Counted from the first letter of the stretch, positions 52,119-60,628 are shown. The stretch: 60,835 nucleotides of DNA from an uncultured Eubacteriales bacterium (GCA_951801675.1 CATONX010000012.1:1-60835); one strand, 5' to 3'. Numbers and translations: made by a program. Notes: generated by a model not told the origin, from the letters alone.

Positions 52119-53147
52119 TTATCTTCTCAATTTGTGGATGACAAGGTTGAGGGTGCCATCGCCTATACGAACAGAGCTGTTGAAGGTCAGATCGAACACG
52201 GTCTGCGCGGGCACCTCCACGAGAAAGGACGCTGAGCCAGAGGCGCTGGACCGTCCGGCTCCGGTCATGAAGTAAATGCCGTACTCAAGGTGTGGGGCGC
52301 TGTTATAATAGGGCGTTACCTGTATATATCCGGAATCCGGAAGCAGGGCTGACACTTCGTAGAAAATGGAATAGACGCCAGGAGCCAGGGTAATGCGGGT
52401 CGGGTCGGTCAGCACGATGTTGCCGGTCGGGTCAGCCACGCCGATTCCCATGGGGATCAGAGCCGCGTTTTGAAACTGCGCCCCGTAATTAATAAAGGAC
52501 GCGGCCACATCGTTGGGAATGACTCCGGTGGGCCCGGTTGCACCCGTGGCACCGGTGGGGCCAGCGGGACCCTGGGATCCGATGGGCCCCTGCATACCCT
52601 GCGCGCCGGTAGCGCCGGTCGGCCCGGTAGGCCCCGTTACCCCCCGAAGGCCTGGGGTGCCCTGGGGACCAGTGGGACCGGTAGGCCCGGTTTCTCCAGT
52701 GGCCCCGGCTTCCCCTCTCGGTCCGGCGGGACCCTGGGACCCGATGGGCCCCTGTATGCCCTGCGCGCCGGTAGCGCCGGTCGGCCCGGTAGGCCCCGTT
52801 ACCCCCCGAAGGCCTGGGGTGCCCTGGGGACCAGTGGGACCGGTAGGCCCGGTTTCTCCGGCAGCCCCGGTTTCCCCTTTTGGCCCGGCGGGCCCCTGGG
52901 ACCCGATGGGCCCTTGTATGCCCTGCGCGCCGGTAGCGCCCGTCGGCCCGGTAGGCCCCGTCACTCCCCGAAGGCCTGGGGCGCCCTGGGGACCAGTGGG
53001 ACCGGTAGGCCCGGTTTCTCCGGCAGCCCCGGTTTCCCCTTTTGGCCCGGTAGGGCCACGGTCTTCCTGGGAACCTGGGTCGCAGGAACAGGGAATGGTA
53101 CAGCAGGGAATCCAATCTTCCGGCAAGGGAGTATGGTATGGATGCAT
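52119..53147 (-). CDS. Collagen-like protein with C-terminal globular domain
   Basis: A 342-residue protein. Residues 1-30 hold four cysteines (C15, C16, C20, C22), then about 180 residues of Gly-X-Y triplets (mostly GPTG, GATG, GPQG) form a triple-helix stalk of three 54-residue repeats. A C-terminal beta-sandwich-like domain (about 209-342) includes [13 protein letters not shown] and [20 protein letters not shown], resembling BclA-type trimerising tips. It is probably a surface filament on spores or cells. AAAGGAGG precedes the ATG. The 150-aa gene is 39 bases upstream on the same strand. Confidence 0.85.
   Translation of the reverse strand: MHPYHTPLPEDWIPCCTIPCSCDPGSQEDRGPTGPKGETGAAGETGPTGPTGPQGAPGLRGVTGPTGPTGATGAQGIQGPIGSQGPAGPKGETGAAGETGPTGPTGPQGTPGLRGVTGPTGPTGATGAQGIQGPIGSQGPAGPRGEAGATGETGPTGPTGPQGTPGLRGVTGPTGPTGATGAQGMQGPIGSQGPAGPTGATGATGPTGVIPNDVAASFINYGAQFQNAALIPMGIGVADPTGNIVLTDPTRITLAPGVYSIFYEVSALLPDSGYIQVTPYYNSAPHLEYGIYFMTGAGRSSASGSASFLVEVPAQTVFDLTFNSSVRIGDGTLNLVIHKLRR
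52563..53048 (-). repeat. Three tandem 162-base repeats in the collagen stalk
   Basis: Three in-frame units of 54 codons (residues 34-87, 88-141 and 142-195). Copies 1 and 2 differ by one residue, and copy 3 by about five. The perfect period makes copy-number change by slippage or recombination likely. Confidence 0.85.
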
Positions 53148-53186
53148 CAGAAAAGCCTCCTTTCTTCACAGCAAAGAGAAAACAGA

Positions 53187-53639
53187 TTACAGCGGCGGTT
53201 CCGGGTCAAAGACCGGCGCGCTCTGCGCAAACGCCGCCGCATCGTGATTTTCCTTCAAGTCGTACAGGCGAATGATTGCCGCAGCCAGCACCAGGCCGTT
53301 TGCCAGGTATCCGCGCAGGCTGGACGCACATTGCAGAGGCGTTTCTTTGGGTGTGTGAAGGGCGTCGGCGGCCAGCTGGTAAAAATAAATCAGCGCGCCG
53401 ATGATCATAGCGCTGGCAGTCAGCTGAATCGGATATGGATCGGCAACACAATCGCAGGCGTCCTCCTCCGGTTGAGCGCTGCAAAGAAGGAGCTGCTTTT
53501 GTATATCAGTGGTGCAGTAGGACAGCAGCGTGGCTGCTGCCAGAATCAAAATGTACCATTGGGACTGGTCGATGATGCCGAGCTGTTCGAGCAGCTCGGG
53601 CGGAAGGCTGTCGTCCGGTCGGATGTTGTCCGGTTGCAT
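53187..53639 (-). CDS. Hypothetical protein, collagen-gene partner (150 aa)
   Basis: A 150-residue protein of unknown function with two hydrophobic stretches (about 27-41, QWYILILAAATLLSY, and 75-92, ASAMIIGALIYFYQLAADAL) separated by a Cys-containing loop (LCSAQPEEDACDCVADPYP). It ends in a third helical region. It lies 39 bases upstream of the collagen-like gene in the same direction, so the two are probably one operon. The start may be 53639 or 53654; neither has a strong ribosome site. Confidence 0.6.
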   Translation of the reverse strand: MQPDNIRPDDSLPPELLEQLGIIDQSQWYILILAAATLLSYCTTDIQKQLLLCSAQPEEDACDCVADPYPIQLTASAMIIGALIYFYQLAADALHTPKETPLQCASSLRGYLANGLVLAAAIIRLYDLKENHDAAAFAQSAPVFDPEPPL

Positions 53640-53771
53640 TGTATCACCACACATCTCTCGAAATACTACAGTATATTCCGCCTTTTGCCCATTGATACTT
53701 TGCCCGCCGCGGGATAATCGGCACAAATGGCACATATAGATGAAGGAACCAATCATACAGGAGGAATTGCT

Positions 53772-54305
53772 ATGCTTTGCGGCAATATACCGGCCAATTT
53801 GCCGGCAGTAAACAATTTTCACGCCTCGTCGCCTTATCCGCCCATTGAGGTAGAACGGCAAAATCTCCGCTACGCCCAGATTCTGCACCAGGATACCGCA
53901 TCCGCCCAGGGCGAATTTACCGCGGTCACGTTGTACATTTATCAAAGCTGGCTTTTCGACGCGGTATCCCCTGAGGCAGGAAAGACGATGCGGGAAGTGG
54001 CAATTGTGGAAATGCACCATTTGGATTTGCTCAGCCAGGTCATCAACCTGCTGGGCGGCGACCCCACCTTCAGCGCCGTGCGAAACAATCGCTGCGTCGT
54101 CTGGAACGGCAGCATGGTCAATTACTGCAAATCCTTTTCTCAGATGCTTCGGTACAATATCAAATCCGAGCAGGAGGCCGTCGCCGCTTACCGCCGCCAT
54201 CTCGCCCTCATCAAGGATGTGCATATCCAGGCGCTCATCGAACGCATTATCGAGGATGAGGAAATCCATCTTTCTATTTTTCGGCAAATGCTCGATTGTG
54301 TTTAA
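53772..54305 (+). CDS. Ferritin-like diiron-type protein
   Basis: A 177-residue four-helix-bundle protein. Candidate metal ligands are Glu48, Glu80 with His83 (VEMHH), Glu135, and Glu163 with His166 (EDEEIH): two ExxH motifs as in rubrerythrins and ferritin-like proteins. It could hold Fe or Mn and detoxify peroxide. ACAGGAGG precedes the ATG. It is divergent from the 150-aa/collagen unit, with the promoter region shared. Confidence 0.8.
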   Translation: MLCGNIPANLPAVNNFHASSPYPPIEVERQNLRYAQILHQDTASAQGEFTAVTLYIYQSWLFDAVSPEAGKTMREVAIVEMHHLDLLSQVINLLGGDPTFSAVRNNRCVVWNGSMVNYCKSFSQMLRYNIKSEQEAVAAYRRHLALIKDVHIQALIERIIEDEEIHLSIFRQMLDCV

Positions 54306-54306
54306 G

Positions 54307-54339
54307 AAAAAAGCGGCGTGTAACACACGCCGCTTTTTT
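54307..54339. terminator. Terminator after the ferritin-like gene
   Basis: A perfect 15-bp stem (AAAAAAGCGGCGTGT and complement, 3-base loop) with a U-run. Confidence 0.9.
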
Positions 54340-54610
54340 CTTAGACGGCAGGGCAGAATGCTTAATTTCGTATAGTGAGGATTTGCACAGGGAGCATCCG
54401 CGATTTATAAAAGTCCTTGACCTTACTGGCGTATCAAGGGCAGCAATAAGCAGCGACCGGATCACAAACCCCACCAGAAAAAAGGAAAGCTATGTTTCCC
54501 ATCGGCAAAGGGACGGTTTTGGTTCAGATACGGCAACCGCCCTCCTTTTCCGAATGATCGGAGAAGAAGGGCGATGTGCCAAGAAAGGGTTCCTATGGCT
54601 TTGTAAGTAT
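54340..54610. other. Gene-free stretch
   Basis: About 270 bases between the ferritin-like terminator and the terminator of the Cys-rich gene. No gene, repeat or recognisable RNA was seen. Confidence 0.45.
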
Positions 54611-54634
54611 GCCGTCCCCGGCAAGGGGGACGGC
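54611..54634 (-). terminator. Terminator-like hairpin after the Cys-rich gene
   Basis: A 9-bp stem, GCCGTCCCC and complement, 9 bases after the stop; the tail is only weakly U-rich. Confidence 0.5.
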
Positions 54635-54643
54635 CGCAGGAAC

Positions 54644-54874
54644 TTAATACCTGCAGCAGCAGCTGTTGCTGCCGTTGTAGTAATCGTAATCAGAGTTCGT
54701 TGCAAAAGCGGAGGCGGCAGCAAAATCAGAGCCGCCGTTCCAAACCGGAGATCCTACCTGATAGGTAGCGACGATCGGCATATAACCAACCACACAAGAT
54801 CTCCCGCAAGAGCACTGAGACGCGGCGTATGCCGAAGACGTATTAGAAGTTCCCGACCAATTGTTACAGCACAT
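54644..54874 (-). CDS. Cysteine/tyrosine-rich small protein, probable spore-surface protein
   Basis: A 76-residue protein of unknown family with 8 Cys (paired CC at 2-3, CSCGRSC at 21-27, triple CCC at 72-74) and 7 Tyr, otherwise Ser/Asn/Gly/Ala-rich with no signal peptide. A perfect GGGAGG site lies 7 bases before the ATG. The promoter (CAC-17-CATATAGT) matches sigma-K. Composition and control fit a coat or crust protein cross-linked by disulfides or dityrosine, but this is inferred, not shown. Confidence 0.7.
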   Translation of the reverse strand: MCCNNWSGTSNTSSAYAASQCSCGRSCVVGYMPIVATYQVGSPVWNGGSDFAAASAFATNSDYDYYNGSNSCCCRY

Positions 54875-54916
54875 ATTGAATCCTCCCTTATTGTTACGGG
54901 ACTAGCCCCGTGTTCC

Positions 54917-54944
54917 ACTATATGCCTGCAAGAAGACATGTGTG
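54917..54944 (-). promoter_or_regulatory. Sigma-K-like promoter of the Cys-rich gene
   Basis: CAC (-35, 54942-54944), 17 bases, CATATAGT (-10, 54917-54924) on the minus strand, against the sigma-K consensus mAC-16/17-CATAnnnTA. No sigma-A alternative is visible. Confidence 0.55.
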
Positions 54945-54958
54945 CCAAAGAAAGGAGC

Positions 54959-54987
54959 AGCCCTCGGGACCGGTTCTCCCGAGGGCT
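54959..54987 (+). terminator. Hairpin in the gap, plus-oriented
   Basis: An 11-bp stem (AGCCCTCGGGA and complement) followed by TTCT. It is weak as a terminator and separates the Cys-rich promoter from the lipoprotein terminator. Confidence 0.4.
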
Positions 54988-55010
54988 TTCTAAAAAACAG
55001 GCCCGGCATA

Positions 55011-55042
55011 AAAAACAGCGGCGGTACCAAGTACCGCCGCTG
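55011..55042 (-). terminator. Terminator of the DUF4854-like lipoprotein gene
   Basis: A 12-bp stem (CAGCGGCGGTAC and complement, 3-base loop) followed on the minus strand by TTTTT. Confidence 0.85.
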
Positions 55043-55062
55043 TGCCTATGTAAGCGTTTTGC

Positions 55063-55449
55063 TTATTTGTATTCCTTGGAGAAAATGACGTTGCCGTCCT
55101 TATCCACGTATTCCACAATCAGAGACTCCGCGCCGGAAACCTTTTGTTTGAGTTCCTTAAGGCCCGCCTCGAAGGTAGAAGCCTGCTTTTCCATTTCACT
55201 CTCCAGATATTCCTTGACTGTGGCGGTGTCACCGATGTCCACAGTGAGCTGATAGCGGTACACCAGAGAATTTTCTCTCTGGACCAATTCTATTTTCATG
55301 CCGCTGCTTTCCAGGGAAGCCTTCATCGACTCGATCTGGGACTGGATGCTGCTGATATACTTATCCATACTGCCTGCACCGGAACCGCCGCACGAGGCAA
55401 AAGACAAGCACATGACAAGACAGCACACTGCAACCAAAAGTTTTTTCAT
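55063..55449 (-). CDS. Lipoprotein, DUF4854-like
   Basis: A 128-residue lipoprotein: signal peptide with lipobox SFASC (Cys20), then one soluble domain resembling DUF4854 (YISSIQSQIESMKASLESSG, SLVYRYQLTVDIGDTATVKE, and a VDKDGNVIFSKEY terminal beta strand). The function is unknown; it faces the outside of the membrane. The ATG follows GAGAGGATC. It is a single gene, and the tRNA lies upstream on the same strand. Confidence 0.8.
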   Translation of the reverse strand: MKKLLVAVCCLVMCLSFASCGGSGAGSMDKYISSIQSQIESMKASLESSGMKIELVQRENSLVYRYQLTVDIGDTATVKEYLESEMEKQASTFEAGLKELKQKVSGAESLIVEYVDKDGNVIFSKEYK

Positions 55450-55519
55450 AGGGATCCTCTCCTCAAACTAAATTTTTGCTCCCACCGTAAACGCCGCGAT
55501 TGACGGAAAGGAGAAGCAT

Positions 55520-55550
55520 AAACGTCCCAGAGCGAGGCTCTAGGACGTTT
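55520..55550. terminator. Hairpin just after the tRNA gene
   Basis: An 8-bp outer stem (AAACGTCC and complement) with an inner AGAGC/GCTCT stem directly follows the tRNA 3' end on the minus strand. Confidence 0.6.
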
Positions 55551-55625
55551 TGGAGCGGGAAACGGGATTCGAACCCGCGACTTTCGGCTTGGGAAGCCGA
55601 CGCTCTACCGCTGAACTACTCCCGC
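55551..55625 (-). tRNA. tRNA-Gly (anticodon CCC)
   Basis: A complete cloverleaf on the minus strand. The acceptor GCGGGAG pairs with TTCCCGC (one G-U). The D arm is GTTCAGCGGTAGAGC, the anticodon loop TTCCCAA gives CCC (reads GGG), the T arm has GTTCGAATC, and CCA is encoded. Confidence 0.95.
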
Positions 55626-55670
55626 AAAGTACTCCAGATTATAGCACGGGTTTCGAAAAAATGCAAGGGG

Positions 55671-56168
55671 TTACGAGATACTTTGTTCGAATAATTTTCC
55701 CGCTTTGTCCGGCTGGTCGCAGACGGCAAAAAACACATAGCCGTTCTTTTCCAGGATGACGGAGGTGGAAATCTTGGCGTATTCGGTGTTGCTGTAAGTA
55801 CGGTAGGAGGATTCCTTCAAGCTGATATGCTCGCCCACCGCATCCTTCACCGACGAAATCGTGTCCTTGGAGGATGCCTGGATGATTCCGATTTCATCCG
55901 CGTTTCCTTCGGTATCGCTGACCAGATATGCGAAATCCGCCACCTCGTTCTCCTTGAGCACAAAGTGCAGAGACATCTGGGGCTTACTGATCAACGAATA
56001 ATCCTTTATCTCCAGCTTCGACGCGATTGCCTCCACCTTTGACGCCGCATTTTGCTCATAAGCGCCGGTGGCGGGATCGTTAGAGGAACAGGAAACGAAA
56101 GCTAAGCAAATCAGACTCAATATGGCCAATCCTGCCAACCGGAGGAAGAAAGCCAAGCGCTTGCGCAT
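55671..56168 (-). CDS. Lipoprotein, DUF4358-like
   Basis: A 165-residue lipoprotein: long hydrophobic signal peptide with lipobox FVSC (Cys27), then a domain resembling DUF4358 (PQMSLHFVLKENEVADFAYL, NADEIGIIQASSKDTISSVK). The ATG is followed by a basic RKRLAFFLR start. The function is unknown; it is exposed outside the membrane and stands alone. Confidence 0.8.
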   Translation of the reverse strand: MRKRLAFFLRLAGLAILSLICLAFVSCSSNDPATGAYEQNAASKVEAIASKLEIKDYSLISKPQMSLHFVLKENEVADFAYLVSDTEGNADEIGIIQASSKDTISSVKDAVGEHISLKESSYRTYSNTEYAKISTSVILEKNGYVFFAVCDQPDKAGKLFEQSIS

Positions 56169-56693
56169 ATGGTTTCACCACACAAACTTTTAAATTCCAA
56201 CAGAACAAGAACCGGTCCCTTATGGTTCCTTTCTTATTATACTACAAACCCAGGCTTACGCAAGCTGACAAAACAGACAGAAAAGAAAAGGGAAGAAAGT
56301 GCATATCGTACAAAGAGAAGAGAAGGGGATTTTTGCCGGTTTCCAGCGAAAAAATCCAGAAAACAGCAAGCGGAATTTTCCCCAGTGTAAAGAAGGTGAA
56401 ACGCGTCGCTTTACATAAAAATGACGAAGCAATCCGGCCGTTCCCAAGAGTAATCCACATTTTCCACCGAGTTTTCCACCGAGTAAGACCGGAACAACCG
56501 CTTTTTTTCATGAAAATGTGGAAAACTTCATTTGTTTTACCCAATTTCCACAGTTGCCCGGTGGAAAACTGAAGTTGACGTAATGCTGGAATAAACACCA
56601 ATTTCGTAGATATACGGCGAGTTATCATTCCTTGACGGGCGTAGCGCCTTTTGCACCCAGTTGATTGCAGAATTGGAATGGCGCGAGATCGGG
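56169..56693. other. Gene-free region with DnaA-box-like cluster
   Basis: About 520 bases without a credible gene. Between 56451 and 56568 are six 9-mers related to the DnaA box: TAATCCACA (one mismatch), TTTTCCACA on the minus strand (one mismatch) at 56517-56525, ATTTCCACA, and three TTTTCCACC-type. Two are tandem 12-base units (TTTTCCACCGAG, twice). GTTTTCCACCG (56471-56481) has an exact inverted copy at 56559-56569. Confidence 0.45.
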
Positions 56694-57704
56694 TCAGGCG
56701 GAGGCGCCCGAAGAGGCCGCAGCGTCCGTTTCCTCTACCGACAGAATGGAAGCGCCTTTATAATAGTGCGTGAGAATGTCCTGCCATTTGGTGCCCTGGC
56801 GCGCCATGTAATCCGCCCCGTATTGGCTCATGCCCACCCCGTGGCCGTATCCCTTTACCGTAAAGGTGAACACCCCGTCGGAAACCAAGATGCTGAAGTT
56901 TGCCGAGCGAAGCCCCAGAGCTTCCCGAATCTGCCGGCCGGACAAGGTTTTGTTTCCTACCGCAATGCTAGTCACCGTGCCGGCGGGGCTTCGCTGTGCT
57001 TCCCCGAACCAGGCCGCCGTGTCCTGCGGCAAGGTCAGGTCCGGGAAGGCGGTCAGCAGGGCCGACTGCAAATCCGCCGCTCCAAAGGAAACCTGGGTCT
57101 GGCATTCGGGTGCCAGCGTATCGCCCGGACTTTCCACCGATTGCAGGTAGGCAACGTCGCTGCCCCAGTAAACTCCGGCGGTTTCGGTAACACCGCCGGA
57201 AATGGCATGATAGACCGCCAGAATCGGCTCGCCCTCGTATACGAGCAGTTTGCCGCAGACTTCTTTGACCGCCGTTTCAATTCGTTCCCAGGCAGCCGGG
57301 AAACTGTCCCCCCACTGGGCCTGGGCTTGTTCTTTGGGGATGTACCCTTCCTTCTGAGCGGTATTGACGGTAAAATAAGCTCCCTGCAAAGCGGGGTCCG
57401 GGCTGGCCTTTTGCTGTTCGCGCTTGCGGTAAGCGCCGGTATAAGCCGCCACCGCCTGGGCCTTGAGCGCCTCCGTGTGGAAGGAGGGAGGCATTTCCGC
57501 CGCCACGACTCCGCACAGGTAATCGTATGCGCTGACCGTCAGCACGTTCCCGTTTGCTTCGTCGAGCAGCAGAAAGGTGTCCTCCGGCTTTGAAGGGGAA
57601 GGGGCTTGACCTTCCGGCTGGGAGAATAGGTTTGTCCCCGCCATCAGCGGCAAAAAGAGCATACAAATCAGCAAGGCAAGCGCAAGACAAAGATACCGTT
57701 TCAT
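56694..57704 (-). CDS. spoIID: Stage II sporulation protein D
   Basis: Membrane-anchored lytic transglycosylase that starts removal of septal peptidoglycan during engulfment. The 336-residue protein has a signal-anchor (3-23), the SpoIID domain with LCGVVAAEMPPSFHTEALKA near 60-80 and YHAISGGVTETAGV near 165, and the motif FTVKGYGHGVGMSQYGADYM near 282-301. The ATG follows AAAGGAGCG. It stands alone; spoIIR is at 33 kb. Confidence 0.95.
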   Translation of the reverse strand: MKRYLCLALALLICMLFLPLMAGTNLFSQPEGQAPSPSKPEDTFLLLDEANGNVLTVSAYDYLCGVVAAEMPPSFHTEALKAQAVAAYTGAYRKREQQKASPDPALQGAYFTVNTAQKEGYIPKEQAQAQWGDSFPAAWERIETAVKEVCGKLLVYEGEPILAVYHAISGGVTETAGVYWGSDVAYLQSVESPGDTLAPECQTQVSFGAADLQSALLTAFPDLTLPQDTAAWFGEAQRSPAGTVTSIAVGNKTLSGRQIREALGLRSANFSILVSDGVFTFTVKGYGHGVGMSQYGADYMARQGTKWQDILTHYYKGASILSVEETDAAASSGASA

Positions 57705-57854
57705 AACCCGCTCCTTTGTTCTTCTTGAGAATTGTTTTGATTGTCATTCCTGCATGTAATGGGTGAAAAGGGGAGAATGGGGGAGCAACTTCGCCGAAAA
57801 TGCAGGAACTCTTTCGCGAACTTTCAAAAAAATCGAAAAACCCGTCGGATTTTC

Positions 57855-57883
57855 TTGACTTTAGCCGGGTGGTATTATAAAAT
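57855..57883 (+). promoter_or_regulatory. Candidate promoter of the citrate synthase gene
   Basis: TTGACT (57855-57860), a 17-base spacer and TAAAAT (57878-57883). Confidence 0.5.
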
Positions 57884-57929
57884 GACAACTAACACTATTA
57901 TTTGGAAGCATTTGAATGGAGGAGATACC

Positions 57930-59300
57930 GTGACGCCGTACGCCAACGAAGACCTGCGGGGGAATACCCTTAAAGATTTATGCGACGAGTTTCGGAAAAA
58001 TAACCACATCCGCACGGAGGACTACGAACGCTTTGGAGTCAAGCGCGGCCTTCGCAACCAGGATGGATCGGGCGTCATGGCGGGCTTGAGCCTTATTTGT
58101 AATGTCCACGGCTACGTGCTCGACGACGGGGAAAAGAAGGCGGTGCCCGGCAAGCTGATCTACCGGGGCGTGGACATCAACGACATTGTGGACGGCTGCG
58201 TCAAAGAGCAGCGGTTCGGGTTTGAGGAAGTGGTGTGGCTTCTGCTCTTCGGCAAGCTGCCAAACCCGCGCCAGCTGAGTATGTTCGCAAGGCTCCTGGC
58301 CGATTCCAGGGAGCTGCCGGAATACTTTGTGGAGGACATGATCATCAAGGCCCCGTCCCCCAACATCATGAATAAGCTGGCCCGTTCGGTGCTGGCCCTT
58401 TATTCCTATGACGACGACCCGGAGAACAATTCCTTGGAGAACCTGATGCTCCAGTCCATCCACCTGATCGCCCAGCTGCCCACCATCATGGTCAACGCCT
58501 ACCAGGTTAAGCGCCGGCATTATGACCGGGAGACGATGTACTTCCATCCGCTGGATCCCCAGCAGGACACGGCGGAGGCCATTCTGGGTACCTTGCGCAT
58601 GGACCGCAAGTTTACCCCTGAGGAAGCAAGGCTTCTGGACTTGTGCCTGATTCTCCACGCCGAGCACGGCGGCGGCAACAACTCCACCTTCACCACCCGG
58701 GTGGTCACCTCCTCCGGTTCGGACACCTATTCGGCCATTGCCGCGGCCATCGGGTCTTTGAAGGGCCCCCGCCACGGCGGCGCCAACATCAAGGTCATGG
58801 AAATGCTTGGGTATCTGTTAAGAGGAGTCAAGGATTATGACGACGACGAGGAAATCGCCCGCTTCCTGGAAAAGATGATCGACCGGGAGGAAGGGGACCG
58901 GTCCGGCCTCATCTACGGCATGGGCCACGCGGTCTATACCCTGTCCGACCCGCGGGCGCTGATTCTGCGCGACAATGTGCAGCCCTTGGCGGAAAAATGC
59001 GGCCTTGGCGACGAGCTGAAGCTTTTGGAGGCGGTGGAGCGCCTGACGCCCCAGGTGTTTGCCCAAAAGAAGGGAAACAACAAGGCTATGTGCGCCAATG
59101 TGGATTTGTATTCCGGGCTTGTTTACCGCTGCCTGGGGATTCCCCAGGAGCTGTTTACCCCCTTGTTTGCCGTTTCCCGGATCGCCGGCTGGTGCGCCCA
59201 CCGGATGGAGGAATCGGAGATGGGCAAGCGGATCATCCGCCCGGCCTACAAGTCGGTGGCGAAAATGTCCACCTATACCCCGCTTTCCCAGCGGGAATAA
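57930..59300 (+). CDS. Citrate synthase
   Basis: Condenses acetyl-CoA with oxaloacetate. The 456-residue protein has the catalytic histidines in LILHAEHGGGNNSTFTTRVV near residue 250 and GPRHGGANIKVMEML near 287, and the aspartate in YGMGHAVYTLSDPRA near 335. The extended N-terminus is typical of clostridial forms. GTG at 57930 is the start, 7 bases after GGAGG; upstream ATGs run into the promoter. The next gene (DUF89) follows 25 bases later. Confidence 0.94.
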   Translation: MTPYANEDLRGNTLKDLCDEFRKNNHIRTEDYERFGVKRGLRNQDGSGVMAGLSLICNVHGYVLDDGEKKAVPGKLIYRGVDINDIVDGCVKEQRFGFEEVVWLLLFGKLPNPRQLSMFARLLADSRELPEYFVEDMIIKAPSPNIMNKLARSVLALYSYDDDPENNSLENLMLQSIHLIAQLPTIMVNAYQVKRRHYDRETMYFHPLDPQQDTAEAILGTLRMDRKFTPEEARLLDLCLILHAEHGGGNNSTFTTRVVTSSGSDTYSAIAAAIGSLKGPRHGGANIKVMEMLGYLLRGVKDYDDDEEIARFLEKMIDREEGDRSGLIYGMGHAVYTLSDPRALILRDNVQPLAEKCGLGDELKLLEAVERLTPQVFAQKKGNNKAMCANVDLYSGLVYRCLGIPQELFTPLFAVSRIAGWCAHRMEESEMGKRIIRPAYKSVAKMSTYTPLSQRE

Positions 59301-59325
59301 GACTGCCAAGCGAAGGGACGAAAAT

Positions 59326-60204
59326 ATGCAACCAATACGATTACATCCGCAGTGTATGAGCTGTTTGCTGAAAAAGCAGCTGGATCATTTCCCTCAGGGC
59401 ATATCCGAGGAAGAGCAAATTGCATATATGCAGCGGGTCCTGCGCACACTTGCAGATGCGCCCAAAACGGCCAGCGCGCCGGTTTTGGTGCGTGCAATTG
59501 GCAAAATCCAAAAGCAGATGTTCGGCTATGAAGAGGATTTTTCTGAAGTAAAAACCCATTTTAACCGGGTCATGCTGGAACGGGAAGAGGAGATGCGGGA
59601 AACGCTGCGCCGGGCAAAGGACCCTCTGAGGCTGGCGGTACAGTATGCCATGATCGGGAACTACATTGACTTTGGGGCCATGCAGAAGGTGGACGAAGCA
59701 AAGCTCGATCAGCTGCTCCGTCAAGCGCAGGAGCTGCCGCTCCATGAACAGGAATACCAGTCCATGAGGCAGGCTTTGTTAAGCGGGAAAAACGTGGTAT
59801 ATCTAACGGATAATTGCGGTGAAATCGTGTTGGATAAGCTGCTGATGCAGGAGATCAAACGGATCAACGAACAGGTGCGTGTTACAGCGGTCGTCCGCGG
59901 GCACAAGGTGCTCAACGACGCGACGATGGAAGACGCCCAGCAGGTTGCGCTGGCCGACGCGGCATATGTCATGGATAACGGAAGCGACATTGCCGGCACG
60001 TGCCTGGACGAAATTTCCCAGCAGGCGAAGCAGGCGCTGGACCAGGCGGACGTGATCCTGGCCAAAGGGCAGGCAAACTTTGAAACGCTGTGCAAATGCG
60101 GGAAAAATGTCTACTATCTTTTTATGTGCAAATGCAGTTTGTTTGCGGACCGGTTTCGGGTGCCGATGTATCACGGTATTTTGATTCACGACAGCAACTG
60201 CTGA
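59326..60204 (+). CDS. DUF89/ARMT1-like protein
   Basis: A 292-residue protein of the DUF89 family, metal-dependent damage-control phosphatases that remove harmful phosphometabolites. The N-terminal Cys-rich helix RLHPQCMSCLLKKQLDHF, then LTDNCGEIVLDKLL near residue 165 (catalytic Asp/Asn), NDATMEDA near 200 and MDNGSDIAGTC near 218 fit the family. The ATG at 59326 follows GAAGGGACG. It lies 25 bases after citrate synthase and ends at a strong terminator. Confidence 0.87.
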   Translation: MQPIRLHPQCMSCLLKKQLDHFPQGISEEEQIAYMQRVLRTLADAPKTASAPVLVRAIGKIQKQMFGYEEDFSEVKTHFNRVMLEREEEMRETLRRAKDPLRLAVQYAMIGNYIDFGAMQKVDEAKLDQLLRQAQELPLHEQEYQSMRQALLSGKNVVYLTDNCGEIVLDKLLMQEIKRINEQVRVTAVVRGHKVLNDATMEDAQQVALADAAYVMDNGSDIAGTCLDEISQQAKQALDQADVILAKGQANFETLCKCGKNVYYLFMCKCSLFADRFRVPMYHGILIHDSNC

Positions 60205-60231
60205 ATTTAAGCTGGGTATGGTTTCGTCATG

Positions 60232-60275
60232 AGAAAAGCCAGGCGGCGAGTGAAAACTCGCCGCCTGGCTTTTCT
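60232..60275. terminator. Terminator after the DUF89 gene
   Basis: A perfect 20-bp stem (AGAAAAGCCAGGCGGCGAGT and complement, GAAA loop). Confidence 0.92.
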
Positions 60276-60628
60276 GTGCATCTAGAAAAATGAGCGGCAC
60301 GGGTTTTCTTTTTTCCGGGGCACCTAAAGAGCTCCCCGCTCCAGGATGTTTTTCTCGCAGTTCAGGCCTTCGCATTGTGCCGCAAAACCAAGGAAAAGCT
60401 CCGTTCTCACCCATCGTCCGTCCGGCCCCATTTGTTTACATAAGATATTGATCTGTATCCAGATTACCCCAGGGCGAATCTGGAAATTAAGAGGATATCT
60501 TTGGCAGGTTGCTGTAAGAAAAGAGGAAAGGAAGGTCTATTTTATACAAATTGGTAAATTTAAGCAGGAGTAACCGGGATTCCCCAGGATTTGGTGTGAA
60601 AAGTTTACAAAATCACGTTCCTTTTCTA
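60276..60628. other. Gene-free stretch before the mraZ promoter
   Basis: About 350 bases between the DUF89 terminator and the mraZ promoter. No credible gene or RNA was seen. Confidence 0.45.

Noticed and set aside
52489-53247. Open frames rich in Gly/Pro/Arg opposite or out of frame with the collagen gene
   Set aside because: The repeat sequence keeps all frames open. Only the minus-strand frame has a ribosome site, Gly-X-Y periodicity and a globular C-terminal domain.
56242-56628. 128-codon minus-strand frame before spoIID
   Set aside because: No ribosome site, odd Phe/Trp/Leu-rich composition, and it crosses the repeated TTTTCCACC motifs.
60346-60573. 75-codon frame upstream of mraZ
   Set aside because: Composition and start site are not gene-like; it has no motif and no Shine-Dalgarno.
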